Below, piece by piece: positions 6,909 through 13,045 of a stretch of 13,045 bases of DNA. Position numbers and translations under genes: made by a program. Each line of letters opens with the position of its first letter. Positions within the stretch are counted from its first letter, which is position 1. The notes under the pieces are model-generated. The model searched no databases. It had not been told where the DNA came from and saw only the letters and a program-made list of their open reading frames with translations. Source of the stretch: JANNYA01 sp031409855 (GTDB lineage Bacteria; Pseudomonadota; Gammaproteobacteria; Xanthomonadales; SZUA-5); assembly GCA_031409855.1 (NCBI GenBank), contig JANNYA010000197.1, positions 1 to 13,045 of the forward strand, given 5' to 3'.

Positions 6909-8168
6909 CTAAAACCGCCCAAACCGATACGGCCGAGGATCAATATGCGGACTTGCACCAGTCATCAGTTCAGCCAGTAATTTGCCGGTGCCGGTCGACA
7001 TCGAAACTCCCAGCATCGAGTGCCCAGTCGCCAGCCACAGCCGCCGCAAGTTCGGTGCGCGGTCAATAATTGGCACGGTATCAAGCGTCATCGGCCGCCA
7101 GCCGTACCAGGGCGTGTGCGGCCCTGGGGCGGTCGGGGTATGCAAGAATGCGGCCGCGCCATCAATTAAAGCCTGAATCCGAGTCGGATTTAAGGATTGA
7201 TCGTAACCGACAAATTCCATCGTTGAGCCTAAGCGAAAGCCGCTTTCCCAGGGTGTTACGGCAACGCTTTTTTCTTTCAGCACCATCGAATGTTTCGGGC
7301 AGCGCTCGGGCCGTGCCATGGTGATGCTGTAGCCTTTACCCGGTTGAATAGGAATACGAAAGCCGAGTTTTTTGCTCAACAAAGGTGACCAAGCACCGGC
7401 AGCAAGTACTGCCTCACGCGCCTGAATCACGCCGTGTTCCGTGTGCAAATGCACGCCACCAGAATCTTCGTGATAATTCGTGGCTTTCACGCCGCTATTG
7501 ATTTCCACCCCAAGCGAATTCAAAACGCGTACTAATTCAGCGACATACAAATCCGGCCGCAAGGTCGCATCGTCTGGAAAATGATAGCCGCCATAAACCG
7601 AGTTTTTCAGTGCAGGCTCAAGGTTTAGCAAGCTAGCGCGGTCATGCATATTGACTTTAACGCCGCAATTTTCATAAACCGGGTGCCAATTGCCCTCAGT
7701 TTCAAACGCTTGCGGCGTCTGGTAAACATAAATGCAGCCATCTTGTGCGTAGTCAACGTGCATGTTTTCTGTGGTGACTAGGGTGTGCAGCAGCGCACGC
7801 GAGCTTGCCAAAATGGCGCTAATAGCCGGCGCGGTTAGTTCGACTTGGGCGCGGCTACAGCGCTGCCAAAAGCCAAACATCCAGCTGACAAACTCCATAT
7901 TTGCCTGCGGCACCACGCGAAACGGTGCGGATTTCTGGAACATCCACTTAAATGCCTTCCACGGCAGGCCGGGCAGGGTGTTTGGCAATATATGTGAGGG
8001 TGAAATCATGCCGCAATTGCCAAAACTCGAACCGGCACCCGGCACGCCTTGATCGACGATACGCACGCTACGCCCAGCTTTAGCCAGGCTATAGGCGCAG
8101 CAAAGGCCAGCGACGCCCGCGCCAACGATCACCACGTCGGTCTTTTGCTTGGAAATATTGATACTCAT
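6909..8168 (-). CDS. FAD-dependent oxidoreductase, D-amino-acid dehydrogenase (DadA)-like
   Basis: The 419-residue protein is a DAO-family flavoenzyme. Residues 11-39 form the FAD-binding beta-alpha-beta unit (DVVIVGAGVAGLCCAYSLAK, ending in Asp39), followed by GSSFGNCGMISPSH, characteristic of DadA-like dehydrogenases. A central substrate domain is followed by AVLAAGAWSPLL, and near the C-terminus by LWLATGHSMLGVSMSTGTG, which closes the FAD site. Family members oxidise D-amino acids, or hydroxyproline in some branches, and pass electrons to the respiratory chain. Substrate specificity cannot be decided here, so no symbol is given. No alanine racemase or proline-catabolism gene is adjacent. 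It is the last of three minus-strand genes, 43 bases after the membrane protein gene. The ribosome-binding site before its ATG is poor. Confidence 0.87.
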   Translation of the reverse strand: MSINISKQKTDVVIVGAGVAGLCCAYSLAKAGRSVRIVDQGVPGAGSSFGNCGMISPSHILPNTLPGLPWKAFKWMFQKSAPFRVVPQANMEFVSWMFGFWQRCSRAQVELTAPAISAILASSRALLHTLVTTENMHVDYAQDGCIYVYQTPQAFETEGNWHPVYENCGVKVNMHDRASLLNLEPALKNSVYGGYHFPDDATLRPDLYVAELVRVLNSLGVEINSGVKATNYHEDSGGVHLHTEHGVIQAREAVLAAGAWSPLLSKKLGFRIPIQPGKGYSITMARPERCPKHSMVLKEKSVAVTPWESGFRLGSTMEFVGYDQSLNPTRIQALIDGAAAFLHTPTAPGPHTPWYGWRPMTLDTVPIIDRAPNLRRLWLATGHSMLGVSMSTGTGKLLAELMTGASPHIDPRPYRFGRF

Positions 8169-8211
8169 ACGTTCATAAGGTTTGCGATGTCATCCGCTTT
8201 GAGTTTAAGAC

Positions 8212-8754
8212 TTAAGCTCTAACATTGCGTTTGCGACGTCCAGAAATCATCAATATGCCTACGCCCACGCACACGACCCACACCGCCGAAATAATGCCGT
8301 GCAAGAAGGGCGTCAGCGGGGAAAACAGCAAAAATAGCGCACCAACCGCACTCGCACCCGCAGCCGGTAAAACTTTGCGGGTTGGCACCTTCGTCGCATA
8401 AATTTTGCGCACTAGCGCAAAGAATACGAATGCGCCCAATACATTCACCACCGCATAGCCAGGCACCAACAGCAACGGTTTTGCGCCGACAACAGTGGCG
8501 AAAACCCAGCACATCAGCGCCATTACCATACCCAGCAACGCGGCCAAAGGCACAAACAGTAAGCCCCTTGCACCCGCTTGCTCTTCATAAGAGCAAGTCG
8601 CTAAGACCAAGCCCAAGCCAAACCCCGGGAATAACCCAACCAGGGTGCCGGTCGCTGAAACCGATTCTTTCGCGTCAAGCAGCAAAGGCAACGCCGCAAT
8701 TAAAGTTGCAAGTAAGGTCAATGAAATTAAAAACGGTAGAAATTTAAGACGCAT
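8212..8754 (-). CDS. Unrecognised membrane protein, about six helices
   Basis: I do not recognise this 180-residue protein. It is strongly hydrophobic, with probable membrane helices near residues 5-27, 35-53, 64-88, 91-116, 128-146 and 150-171. The tail is basic (GRRKRNVRA), which suggests a cytoplasmic C-terminus. Glycine- and proline-containing helices (GLFPGFGLGLVL; VPGYAVVNVLGAF) give it the look of a small transporter or an unknown-function membrane family. It lies between sodC and the DadA-like gene on the same strand, with 119 and 43 bases of spacing, so it may share a transcript with the oxidoreductase. No good Shine-Dalgarno sequence precedes the ATG. No function is proposed. Confidence 0.75.
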   Translation of the reverse strand: MRLKFLPFLISLTLLATLIAALPLLLDAKESVSATGTLVGLFPGFGLGLVLATCSYEEQAGARGLLFVPLAALLGMVMALMCWVFATVVGAKPLLLVPGYAVVNVLGAFVFFALVRKIYATKVPTRKVLPAAGASAVGALFLLFSPLTPFLHGIISAVWVVCVGVGILMISGRRKRNVRA

Positions 8755-8873
8755 GCAAAGATTTCAAAGAGGAGACTACCGGTGGCGCTGGGCCACTAAG
8801 GGTGTTACGAAGTCGCGCACGAACCACGACCTTCCGGGCGCAGTGTAGTGCAATACCGATGAGTTTCAGTGGC

Positions 8874-9437
8874 TCAATTTTTAGGGTTCAACGCCACCGG
8901 GGAAATCACGCCACAGGCCACTCGCGCGCCGCCACCTCCGAGTGCTTGAGGTAAATCCGAATAATTATCAGCACCGGCATGCAGCATCAACGAGCGTCCG
9001 TTTAGATCGCGCATCTTTAAACGGGGTGCCAACACGGCATGTTGCGCTAGACCCTGGTTATCGACGTAAAGCGGCGGCAAGTCGCCCCGGTGCCCATCGC
9101 CCCACGGCGTGCCGTGTTTTTTGCTTGATTCTGGGTCGTAATGCCCGCCAGCACCCATCGCCGCCGCAGGCGCGCCCTCTTTTTGCCCAGCGCCACAGCT
9201 CGGGTACTCATGCAAATGAAAACCGTGCAGGCCAGGCGCTAATCCTTTCAGCATAGGCGTAAAAACTAAGCCATATTTGCTCTCACTAACCGTAACTGAG
9301 CCTAGCACCGCGTTAACGCCGCTGGCATCCACAGCACTCATTTGTACGGTAATTGTGCTGGCACTGGCACTGGCAAATAGCATGTGGCTGCTCAGCGTTA
9401 AGGCCAAGCCTAAAACGATCTTTCGAAAATTATGCAT
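8874..9437 (-). CDS. sodC: Periplasmic Cu,Zn superoxide dismutase
   Basis: SodC converts superoxide to oxygen and hydrogen peroxide in the periplasm. The 187-residue precursor has a signal peptide of about 26 residues (cleavage near ASASA). Metal ligands are all in place: His74 and His76 (FHLHE) and His153 (LMLHAG) for copper, His99 (GGHYDP) as the bridging ligand, and His108, His116 and Asp119 (HRGDLP) for zinc. Cys81 and Cys175 can form the conserved disulfide, and Arg172 in GGGGARVACGVI is the active-site arginine. The spacing of the ligands follows E. coli SodC closely. The gene heads a minus-strand group and is divergent from the acyl-CoA dehydrogenase gene across 220 bases. No clear Shine-Dalgarno sequence precedes the ATG, so the start rests on the signal peptide. 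Confidence 0.96.
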   Translation of the reverse strand: MHNFRKIVLGLALTLSSHMLFASASASTITVQMSAVDASGVNAVLGSVTVSESKYGLVFTPMLKGLAPGLHGFHLHEYPSCGAGQKEGAPAAAMGAGGHYDPESSKKHGTPWGDGHRGDLPPLYVDNQGLAQHAVLAPRLKMRDLNGRSLMLHAGADNYSDLPQALGGGGARVACGVISPVALNPKN

Positions 9438-9589
9438 GGATGCCGGGCTTTGGTGGTGAAAACGCTGCCAAGATTAGTCGCAATTGCTTTAAATGGGTGA
9501 CTTTAGGCAAGTGTCGGGTGCGATTCAAAAGGATGTGGAGACTAGAACTCGTTTGCAGCCTAGCCTCAGGCGCGATACCTTCACACGGC

Positions 9590-9607
9590 TGATTGTATTT
9601 TCAATCA
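9590..9607. promoter_or_regulatory. Inverted repeat upstream of the acyl-CoA dehydrogenase gene
   Basis: TGATTG and CAATCA flank a 6-base TATTTT centre, about 50 bases before the acyl-CoA dehydrogenase start. The position would suit an operator for a TetR- or GntR-type regulator of fatty-acid or branched-chain degradation. It does not match the FadR or PsrA sites I know. A 6-bp repeat in AT-rich sequence can arise by chance. Confidence 0.2.
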
Positions 9608-9657
9608 AAATTTGCTGCTCAATCTTGCTACCAAACTCACAACCTAAGGATTTTTCC

Positions 9658-10809
9658 ATGGACTTCCGTTTTACTGACGACCAACTAATGATTCAAGACG
9701 TGGCCGCTAAATTCGCCAAAGAGGAAATCGCACCGATTGCAGCGGCGCACGATGAATCCGGTGAATTTCCATTGGCGACGATCCGCCGCGCCGGTGCGCT
9801 GGGTTTGATGGGGATTGAAGTGCCGCATCAATATGGCGGTGCCGGCTTAGATACGATTAGCTACGTGCTGGCGATGATCGAAATTAGTGCCGCTGATGCC
9901 AGCCACGGCACCATAATTAGCGTCAATAACTCGTTGTATTGCAATGGAATTTTGAAATACGGCACGGAGCAACAAAAGCTAGACTGGGTAGTACCGATTG
10001 CTTCTGGCCAGGAAATTGGTGCCTACGCATTGACCGAGCCGCAATCGGGCTCAGACGCTTCGGCAATGCGCGTGCGTGCGGTCAAACAAAGTGATGGCAG
10101 CTATAAAATCAACGGCAGCAAGAGCTGGATTACTTCTGGGCCCGTGGCGGAGCGCTTGGTTGCATTTGTTGTTACTGACCCGGAAAAGGGCGCAAAAGGC
10201 ATTAGTGCGTTTTTAATTGACACCCGTCACGCCGGTTTTACTCGCGGCAAACATGAGCCAAAACTGGGCATACGCGCCTCCGCAACGTGTGTGGTGGAGT
10301 TCAATGACTACGTTGCTGGCCCCGATACCCTGCTGGGCAAAGAAGGCGAGGGTTTTAAAATCGCGATGAGCGTGCTGGATGCCGGGCGTATCGGCATTGC
10401 CAGCCAAGCAATCGGCATCGCGCGCGCCGCCTACGAAGCGGCGGTGGCGTATTGCAAAGATCGCAAATCGTTTGGGCAAGCGATCGGCAGTTTTCAGATG
10501 ATTCAGGCGAAAATTGCCGATATGAAGTGCAAATTGGATGCCGCGCAGTTGCTGACTTTGCGCGCCGCATGGATGAAGCAAAACGGTTTTGAGAAGTTTG
10601 GCAAAGAAGCCGCGATTGCTAAATTGACCGCGTCCGAAGCCGCGATGTTCATCACCCACGCCGCGCTGCAAATTCACGGCGGCATGGGCTACAGCAAAGA
10701 AATGCCGGTCGAACGCTATTTCCGCGATGCAAAAATTACCGAAATCTATGAAGGCACCAGTGAGATTCAGCGCGTGGTGATTGCGCGTGCGGAGACTGGG
10801 CTGCGTTAG
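9658..10809 (+). CDS. Acyl-CoA dehydrogenase
   Basis: This 383-residue FAD enzyme introduces a trans-2,3 double bond into an acyl-CoA and passes electrons to electron-transfer flavoprotein, in fatty-acid or branched-chain amino-acid breakdown. Visible landmarks are MDFRFTDDQLMIQDVAAKFA at the N-terminus, YALTEPQSGSDASA (123-136, FAD/substrate loop), WITSGPVA (157-164), FNDYVAGPDTLLGKEGEGF (215-233), QAIGIARAAYEAAVAYCKDR (250-269), and IYEGTSEIQR (363-372), whose Glu365 is the expected catalytic base of the short-chain/butyryl type. The start at 9658 is chosen over an upstream in-frame ATG at 9493 because AAGGA sits about 8 bases before it and the family alignment begins there. No CoA ligase, hydratase or ETF gene is adjacent, so the substrate chain is open. 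A hairpin follows the stop. Confidence 0.95.
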   Translation: MDFRFTDDQLMIQDVAAKFAKEEIAPIAAAHDESGEFPLATIRRAGALGLMGIEVPHQYGGAGLDTISYVLAMIEISAADASHGTIISVNNSLYCNGILKYGTEQQKLDWVVPIASGQEIGAYALTEPQSGSDASAMRVRAVKQSDGSYKINGSKSWITSGPVAERLVAFVVTDPEKGAKGISAFLIDTRHAGFTRGKHEPKLGIRASATCVVEFNDYVAGPDTLLGKEGEGFKIAMSVLDAGRIGIASQAIGIARAAYEAAVAYCKDRKSFGQAIGSFQMIQAKIADMKCKLDAAQLLTLRAAWMKQNGFEKFGKEAAIAKLTASEAAMFITHAALQIHGGMGYSKEMPVERYFRDAKITEIYEGTSEIQRVVIARAETGLR

Positions 10810-10816
10810 GGGCGTT

Positions 10817-10846
10817 GCCAACTTGACGAGGTCCGGTCAAGTTGGC
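10817..10846 (+). terminator. Hairpin after the acyl-CoA dehydrogenase gene
   Basis: GCCAACTTGAC (10817-10827) and GTCAAGTTGGC (10836-10846) form a perfect 11-bp stem around an 8-base loop, starting 7 bases past the stop codon. The sequence after it is TTGAAAG, without a real U-run, so termination efficiency is uncertain. CAAGTTGGC recurs just downstream, so the hairpin may also be part of a repeat or operator array. Confidence 0.5.
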
Positions 10847-10874
10847 TTGAAAGTGGCTACAAGTTGGCTGGAAA
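10838..10874 (+). repeat. Direct repeat upstream of the HicB-like gene
   Basis: CAAGTTGGCTTGAAA (10838-10852) recurs as CAAGTTGGCTGGAAA (10860-10874), 14 of 15 bases identical with a 22-base offset, close to two helical turns. The left copy also forms the right arm of the 10817-10846 hairpin. It lies 27-63 bases before the HicB-like start codon, where an autoregulatory operator could be. That role is inference. Confidence 0.35.
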
Positions 10875-10900
10875 ACAGCAAATAAAACGAGGTCTTCAAA

Positions 10901-11044
10901 ATGAAATTGAAAGTCATTATTCATCCGGCAGTAGAGGGCGGGTTTTGGGCAGAAGTACCGGCAATTCAAGGATGCGCCACGCGAGGTGACACCATTGAAG
11001 CGTTGCTAACAAATTTGTACGAAGCAGTGGAGGGTTGCCTTTAA
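10901..11044 (+). CDS. Truncated HicB-family antitoxin, no HicA partner
   Basis: The gene encodes 47 residues: MKLKVIIHPAVEGGFWAEVP, then AIQGCATRGDTIEALLTNLY and EAVEGCL. This is the HicB antitoxin fold, beta strands followed by the AEVPALPGC-type block and a helix; in complete systems HicB neutralises the mRNA interferase HicA. Single-domain members of this type are, from memory, about 70 residues and continue past EGCL, so this copy appears to lack the last third. The ATG has a good GAGG site 8 bases upstream. The stop is immediately followed by palindromic sequence from 11045. No hicA-like frame was found on either side. I infer an orphan, probably non-functional remnant truncated by the repeat; a short working regulator is possible. 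Confidence 0.65.
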   Translation: MKLKVIIHPAVEGGFWAEVPAIQGCATRGDTIEALLTNLYEAVEGCL

Positions 11045-11198
11045 CTTAAGCCAACCCGGCGCAGTTGGTTAAGCGCCAAAGGCGCGAACTATCACAGCCT
11101 GGGGCGACGCCTCAGGTTTGTTGGTTCTAACGGTTTAGGGCTGAAAGCCCGGCCTATCACGCGTAACTCGCACCCCATATTAGCGCGGGCTTTCAGCC
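11045..11198. repeat. Cluster of REP-like palindromes
   Basis: Four hairpin units lie in series. CTTAAGCCAAC (11045-11055) pairs with GTTGGTTAAG (11064-11073) with one bulged G. GCGCC-AAA-GGCGC occupies 11073-11085. CCTGGGGCG (11098-11106) pairs with CGCCTCAGG (11108-11116) with one G-T pair. GGCTGAAAGCCCG (11139-11151) is exactly inverted at 11186-11198. Units with the sense GGGCTGAAAGCCC and CCTGGGGCGACGCC resemble dispersed intergenic repeats of the REP type, moved by RAYT transposases in some genomes. No transposase gene is in the window. The cluster begins at the base after the HicB-like stop codon. Confidence 0.7.
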
Positions 11199-11212
11199 AT
11201 ATGGTTGCTGAG

Positions 11213-11506
11213 TTAATGGCATTGTCGAGTAAATGCATTATGAAATTCGTTTCTACCGCGATGTTCGAGCGGTTGGATGAACGGGTCGCCTGTGCCAATC
11301 GCTCCCGTGCCATCTTCACCCGTAAAATGATTCGGCCCAAAACTGATTTCGAGCTCGTCACCGTGAAGCGTTCTTACGCTGCGCGTGATTGCCTGTTGCT
11401 CAAAGCCAAGTAAGCCGACCACGTTAATTAAGCCGCCAATGAGCGACAGTGCGAACGCGCCAACGGCTACCCAGCGGGGAATATGGTCTGATTTTGTAAC
11501 ATCCAA
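11213..11506 (-). pseudogene. Remnant with a DUF1275/YoaK-like N-terminus
   Basis: From a TTG at 11504-11506 this frame encodes 97 residues. Residues 9-43 read IPRWVAVGAFALSLIGGLIN followed by VVGLLGFEQQAIT, one membrane helix with the NVVGLLGFE-x-QA-x-T signature of the first helix of DUF1275 (YoaK) proteins, which normally have about 220 residues and six helices. After Thr43 the match ends; the expected HLTG continuation is replaced by a hydrophilic tail (RSVRTLHGDELEISFG and onward) that I do not recognise. The frame is open upstream of the TTG to about 11570 without an ATG. I infer a gene broken soon after its first helix and joined to unrelated sequence. It stops 15 bases from the palindrome cluster. 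Confidence 0.4.
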
Positions 11507-11722
11507 GTGCTTTACAACCGAGGATTCATGCTTCGATGCGCTAGGTTTTCGCTCGACTTCTGGAGTCGTGATGTGAATTCACGAAATTGGCCGCTAGACT
11601 CGAAAGGGCATTAAGCCTGATTTTCAGCATGCGGAGTGTGCGATTGCAACCACAACGCCGCCAATTCGTCCAACGCATTTTTAGGCAGCATAATCACACT
11701 TTAATTTAGCGGAAAAAACCTC
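11507..11722. other. Intergenic stretch, no confident gene
   Basis: The left part (to about 11570) continues the open frame of the DUF1275-like remnant without an ATG. A 26-codon minus-strand frame lies at 11611-11691. The right end is AT-rich and leads to the plus-strand membrane protein: GCGGAAAAAACC precedes its TTG start. No recognisable promoter pair was found. Confidence 0.5.
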
Positions 11723-12916
11723 TTGACCGAAGATCCGAATCGACTTTCCGCACGCACCACGCCAACTTGGGAAATTGAGCTGTTAATTTCCGGCGCGCTG
11801 GTATTTTCTTTGCTCAAGTTGCCTGCACTTTTGGATGCGGCGGTTTTGCAAATATTGCCCACGCTTTCTAGTGGGCTTGTTGCCGCGCTGAGCTTGGTCA
11901 GTTTTTATTTGCGCGCTGCCGTTGTGGCGCTGGCGGTGGCCTTTGTGGTGCATCTGATGTTGCGCGCGTATTGGGTGGCGCTGGTCGGCGTGAATTCGGT
12001 TTATCCAGACGGCCCGCGTTGGGATCGCGCCAGGTCTGGGGTGCACACGCGCGCACTGCAAGAGCGAAACTGGGTGTTACTCAATGCTCGAGTTGAGAGC
12101 GCCGATAACGCGGCAAGCCTGGTTTTTGCAGCGGGCGTGGCGATGGGCATGATTATGTTGAGTTCGAGCCTCATCGTCGGCGCATTGCTATTGTTGAGTG
12201 CGGCGCTTGGGCACTACGCCGTGCTCACGTTATCGATGAATGTGTGGCTGTATGTCCTGCTTAGTGTTGCGCTTGGGCCGCCATTTCTGGCAAGCGTCGC
12301 TGACTATTTTTTTGGCGCGCGTATTTCCCCAACTGGGATTCTCGGGCGGGCTATTGTCGCCACGCTTTCTGTGAATGAACGTTTTCCAGGATATTCACAA
12401 TTCAACGCGCTTGCGCAAACTATTGGGCTCAACCTGCCTAGGCGAGCACCTTTCACTTTGGTGTTTTTATTGCTGATGATTACGGCATTTGCCTTGAGCG
12501 AATTTTCGAGCACCCGAATAATGCGTGACGAACGTTTACGCATACTTTCGCCACAGCAAAATTCGGAATTGCTGAGTGTACCTAGGCACTATCGGGATCA
12601 GCGTCGCGGCACACAAAAACTATACGCCGTACCCACAATCGCCAGCCGCGAGTTGGGCGATGCGGCGCTTGAGCTGTTTGTACCGCTGCTAGCAGACCGT
12701 CACCCAGACGCCTTCGTTAAAAACTGCCCAGAGCTCGCGGCGTTTGCGCAAGCCAAGGCTGCGAGTTTGATTAGTGATCGCGCTTGGTTAGCCTGCGCGG
12801 GGCGAGTTTTGGCGATTAGCCTCGACGGCGTCGTTTTGGACACCAGTGACTTGCTTTACACGCTGGATGCTCAGTCTGGGCTTGAGGGCTTACTTTTGCG
12901 CGTGCCCAACTCTTAG
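11723..12916 (+). CDS. Unrecognised multi-pass membrane protein with soluble C-terminal domain
   Basis: The 397-residue protein starts at TTG; GGA about 9 bases upstream supports this and there is no nearby ATG. I do not recognise its function. The opening TPTWEIELLISGALVF recalls conserved hypothetical membrane proteins of gammaproteobacteria such as the Xanthomonas group; this is memory, not a search. Probable helices lie at residues 18-37, 52-88 (one long or two short), 130-152, 153-168, 171-193 and 243-260. Between helices 2 and 3 is a basic loop with PDGPRWDRARSG and ERNWVLLNARVESADNAAS. Residues 261-397 form a soluble domain with no catalytic motif I can name, ending LLYTLDAQSGLEGLLLRVPNS. 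It appears complete and stands alone, with a hairpin right after the stop. Confidence 0.8.
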   Translation: MTEDPNRLSARTTPTWEIELLISGALVFSLLKLPALLDAAVLQILPTLSSGLVAALSLVSFYLRAAVVALAVAFVVHLMLRAYWVALVGVNSVYPDGPRWDRARSGVHTRALQERNWVLLNARVESADNAASLVFAAGVAMGMIMLSSSLIVGALLLLSAALGHYAVLTLSMNVWLYVLLSVALGPPFLASVADYFFGARISPTGILGRAIVATLSVNERFPGYSQFNALAQTIGLNLPRRAPFTLVFLLLMITAFALSEFSSTRIMRDERLRILSPQQNSELLSVPRHYRDQRRGTQKLYAVPTIASRELGDAALELFVPLLADRHPDAFVKNCPELAAFAQAKAASLISDRAWLACAGRVLAISLDGVVLDTSDLLYTLDAQSGLEGLLLRVPNS

Positions 12917-12917
12917 G

Positions 12918-12946
12918 ATTGAAACGACCCCACGGGTCGCTTCAAT
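12918..12946. terminator. Hairpin after the membrane protein gene
   Basis: CGACCC-CAC-GGGTCG (12925-12939) forms the core, extended beyond one A-C mismatch by ATTGAA pairing with TTCAAT (12918-12923 with 12941-12946). On the minus strand the mismatch becomes a G-U pair, so the fold is slightly better in that direction. It starts 2 bases after the plus-strand stop codon. A short T-rich stretch follows, so it is a plausible but not classic terminator. Confidence 0.5.
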
Positions 12947-12966
12947 TCAATGTTCGAGAAGCCCGG

Positions 12967-13045
12967 TAGCCTGTCGCGAGGCTAATCGAAGCGAGCTTTT
13001 TATAGGCTATGGGGATTGCTTTTCGCTGGGCTCAGTTTGACCCAG
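12967..13045. repeat. Palindromic sequence at the right edge
   Basis: TAGCCT (12967-12972) can pair with AGGCTA at 12979-12984 or at 13004-13009, and CTGGG (13026-13030) with CCCAG (13041-13045). The arrangement looks like a REP element that continues past the window edge. No coding frame with recognisable content is present. Confidence 0.35.

Noticed and set aside
8782..8796. GTGGC-GCTGG-GCCAC as a terminator for sodC
   Set aside because: Only a 5-bp stem with no T-run, and about 80 bases past the sodC stop.
9493..9657. Extended N-terminus of the acyl-CoA dehydrogenase from the ATG at 9493
   Set aside because: The extra 55 residues do not fit the family, and AAGGA before 9658 marks a better start.
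11201..11413. 70-codon plus-strand frame opposite the DUF1275-like remnant
   Set aside because: The minus strand carries a recognisable helix signature, so this is more likely a shadow, although the part after 11370 on the minus strand is also unexplained.
11611..11691. 26-codon minus-strand frame beginning MLPKNALDELAALWLQ
   Set aside because: Protein-like residues but very short, with no ribosome-binding site and no recognised family; could be chance or a remnant.

Overview
The window looks like ordinary chromosome from a proteobacterium. A gammaproteobacterium is my best guess, with a betaproteobacterium as the alternative. The reasons are a Cu,Zn superoxide dismutase of the E. coli SodC type, a type III pantothenate kinase, a DadA-like FAD enzyme, moderate GC content by eye, and several dispersed palindromic repeats of kinds common in proteobacterial genomes. 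No tRNA, rRNA, CRISPR array, complete insertion sequence or phage gene was seen. The assignment is inference from protein motifs; no database search was possible.

Layout. Positions 1-441 hold debris: a short palindrome (85-104), a small minus-strand coding remnant resembling the C-terminal tail of RHS/polymorphic-toxin proteins (264-428), and a strong hairpin (418-441). A secreted PQQ-type sugar dehydrogenase (467-1822, minus) follows. Next is a minus-strand pair in which a lipoprotein M28 zinc peptidase (3470-5143) overlaps glutamyl-tRNA synthetase gltX (2055-3473) by four bases. Divergent from it on the plus strand are a short-form AMP nucleosidase (5224-6000) and coaX (6162-6905), separated by a long imperfect palindrome. 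They run convergently, with a 3-base gap, into a minus-strand group: sodC (8874-9437), an unknown membrane protein (8212-8754) and a DadA-like oxidoreductase (6909-8168). An acyl-CoA dehydrogenase (9658-10809, plus) is followed by a decayed accessory patch: a hairpin, a truncated HicB-like antitoxin without HicA (10901-11044), a string of REP-like palindromes (11045-11198) and a remnant with a DUF1275/YoaK-like N-terminus (11213-11506, minus). The window ends with an unrecognised multi-pass membrane protein (11723-12916) and more palindromes.

The genes do not form one pathway. M28 peptidase plus gltX is one transcription unit. AMP nucleosidase (purine salvage) and coaX (CoA synthesis) may be another, and sodC, membrane protein and DadA-like enzyme a third. 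The most unusual part is 10810-11720, where palindromic repeats and gene remnants lie side by side. I see no convincing evidence of a new intact system; the two unrecognised membrane proteins and the truncated HicB next to REP sequence are the best leads.
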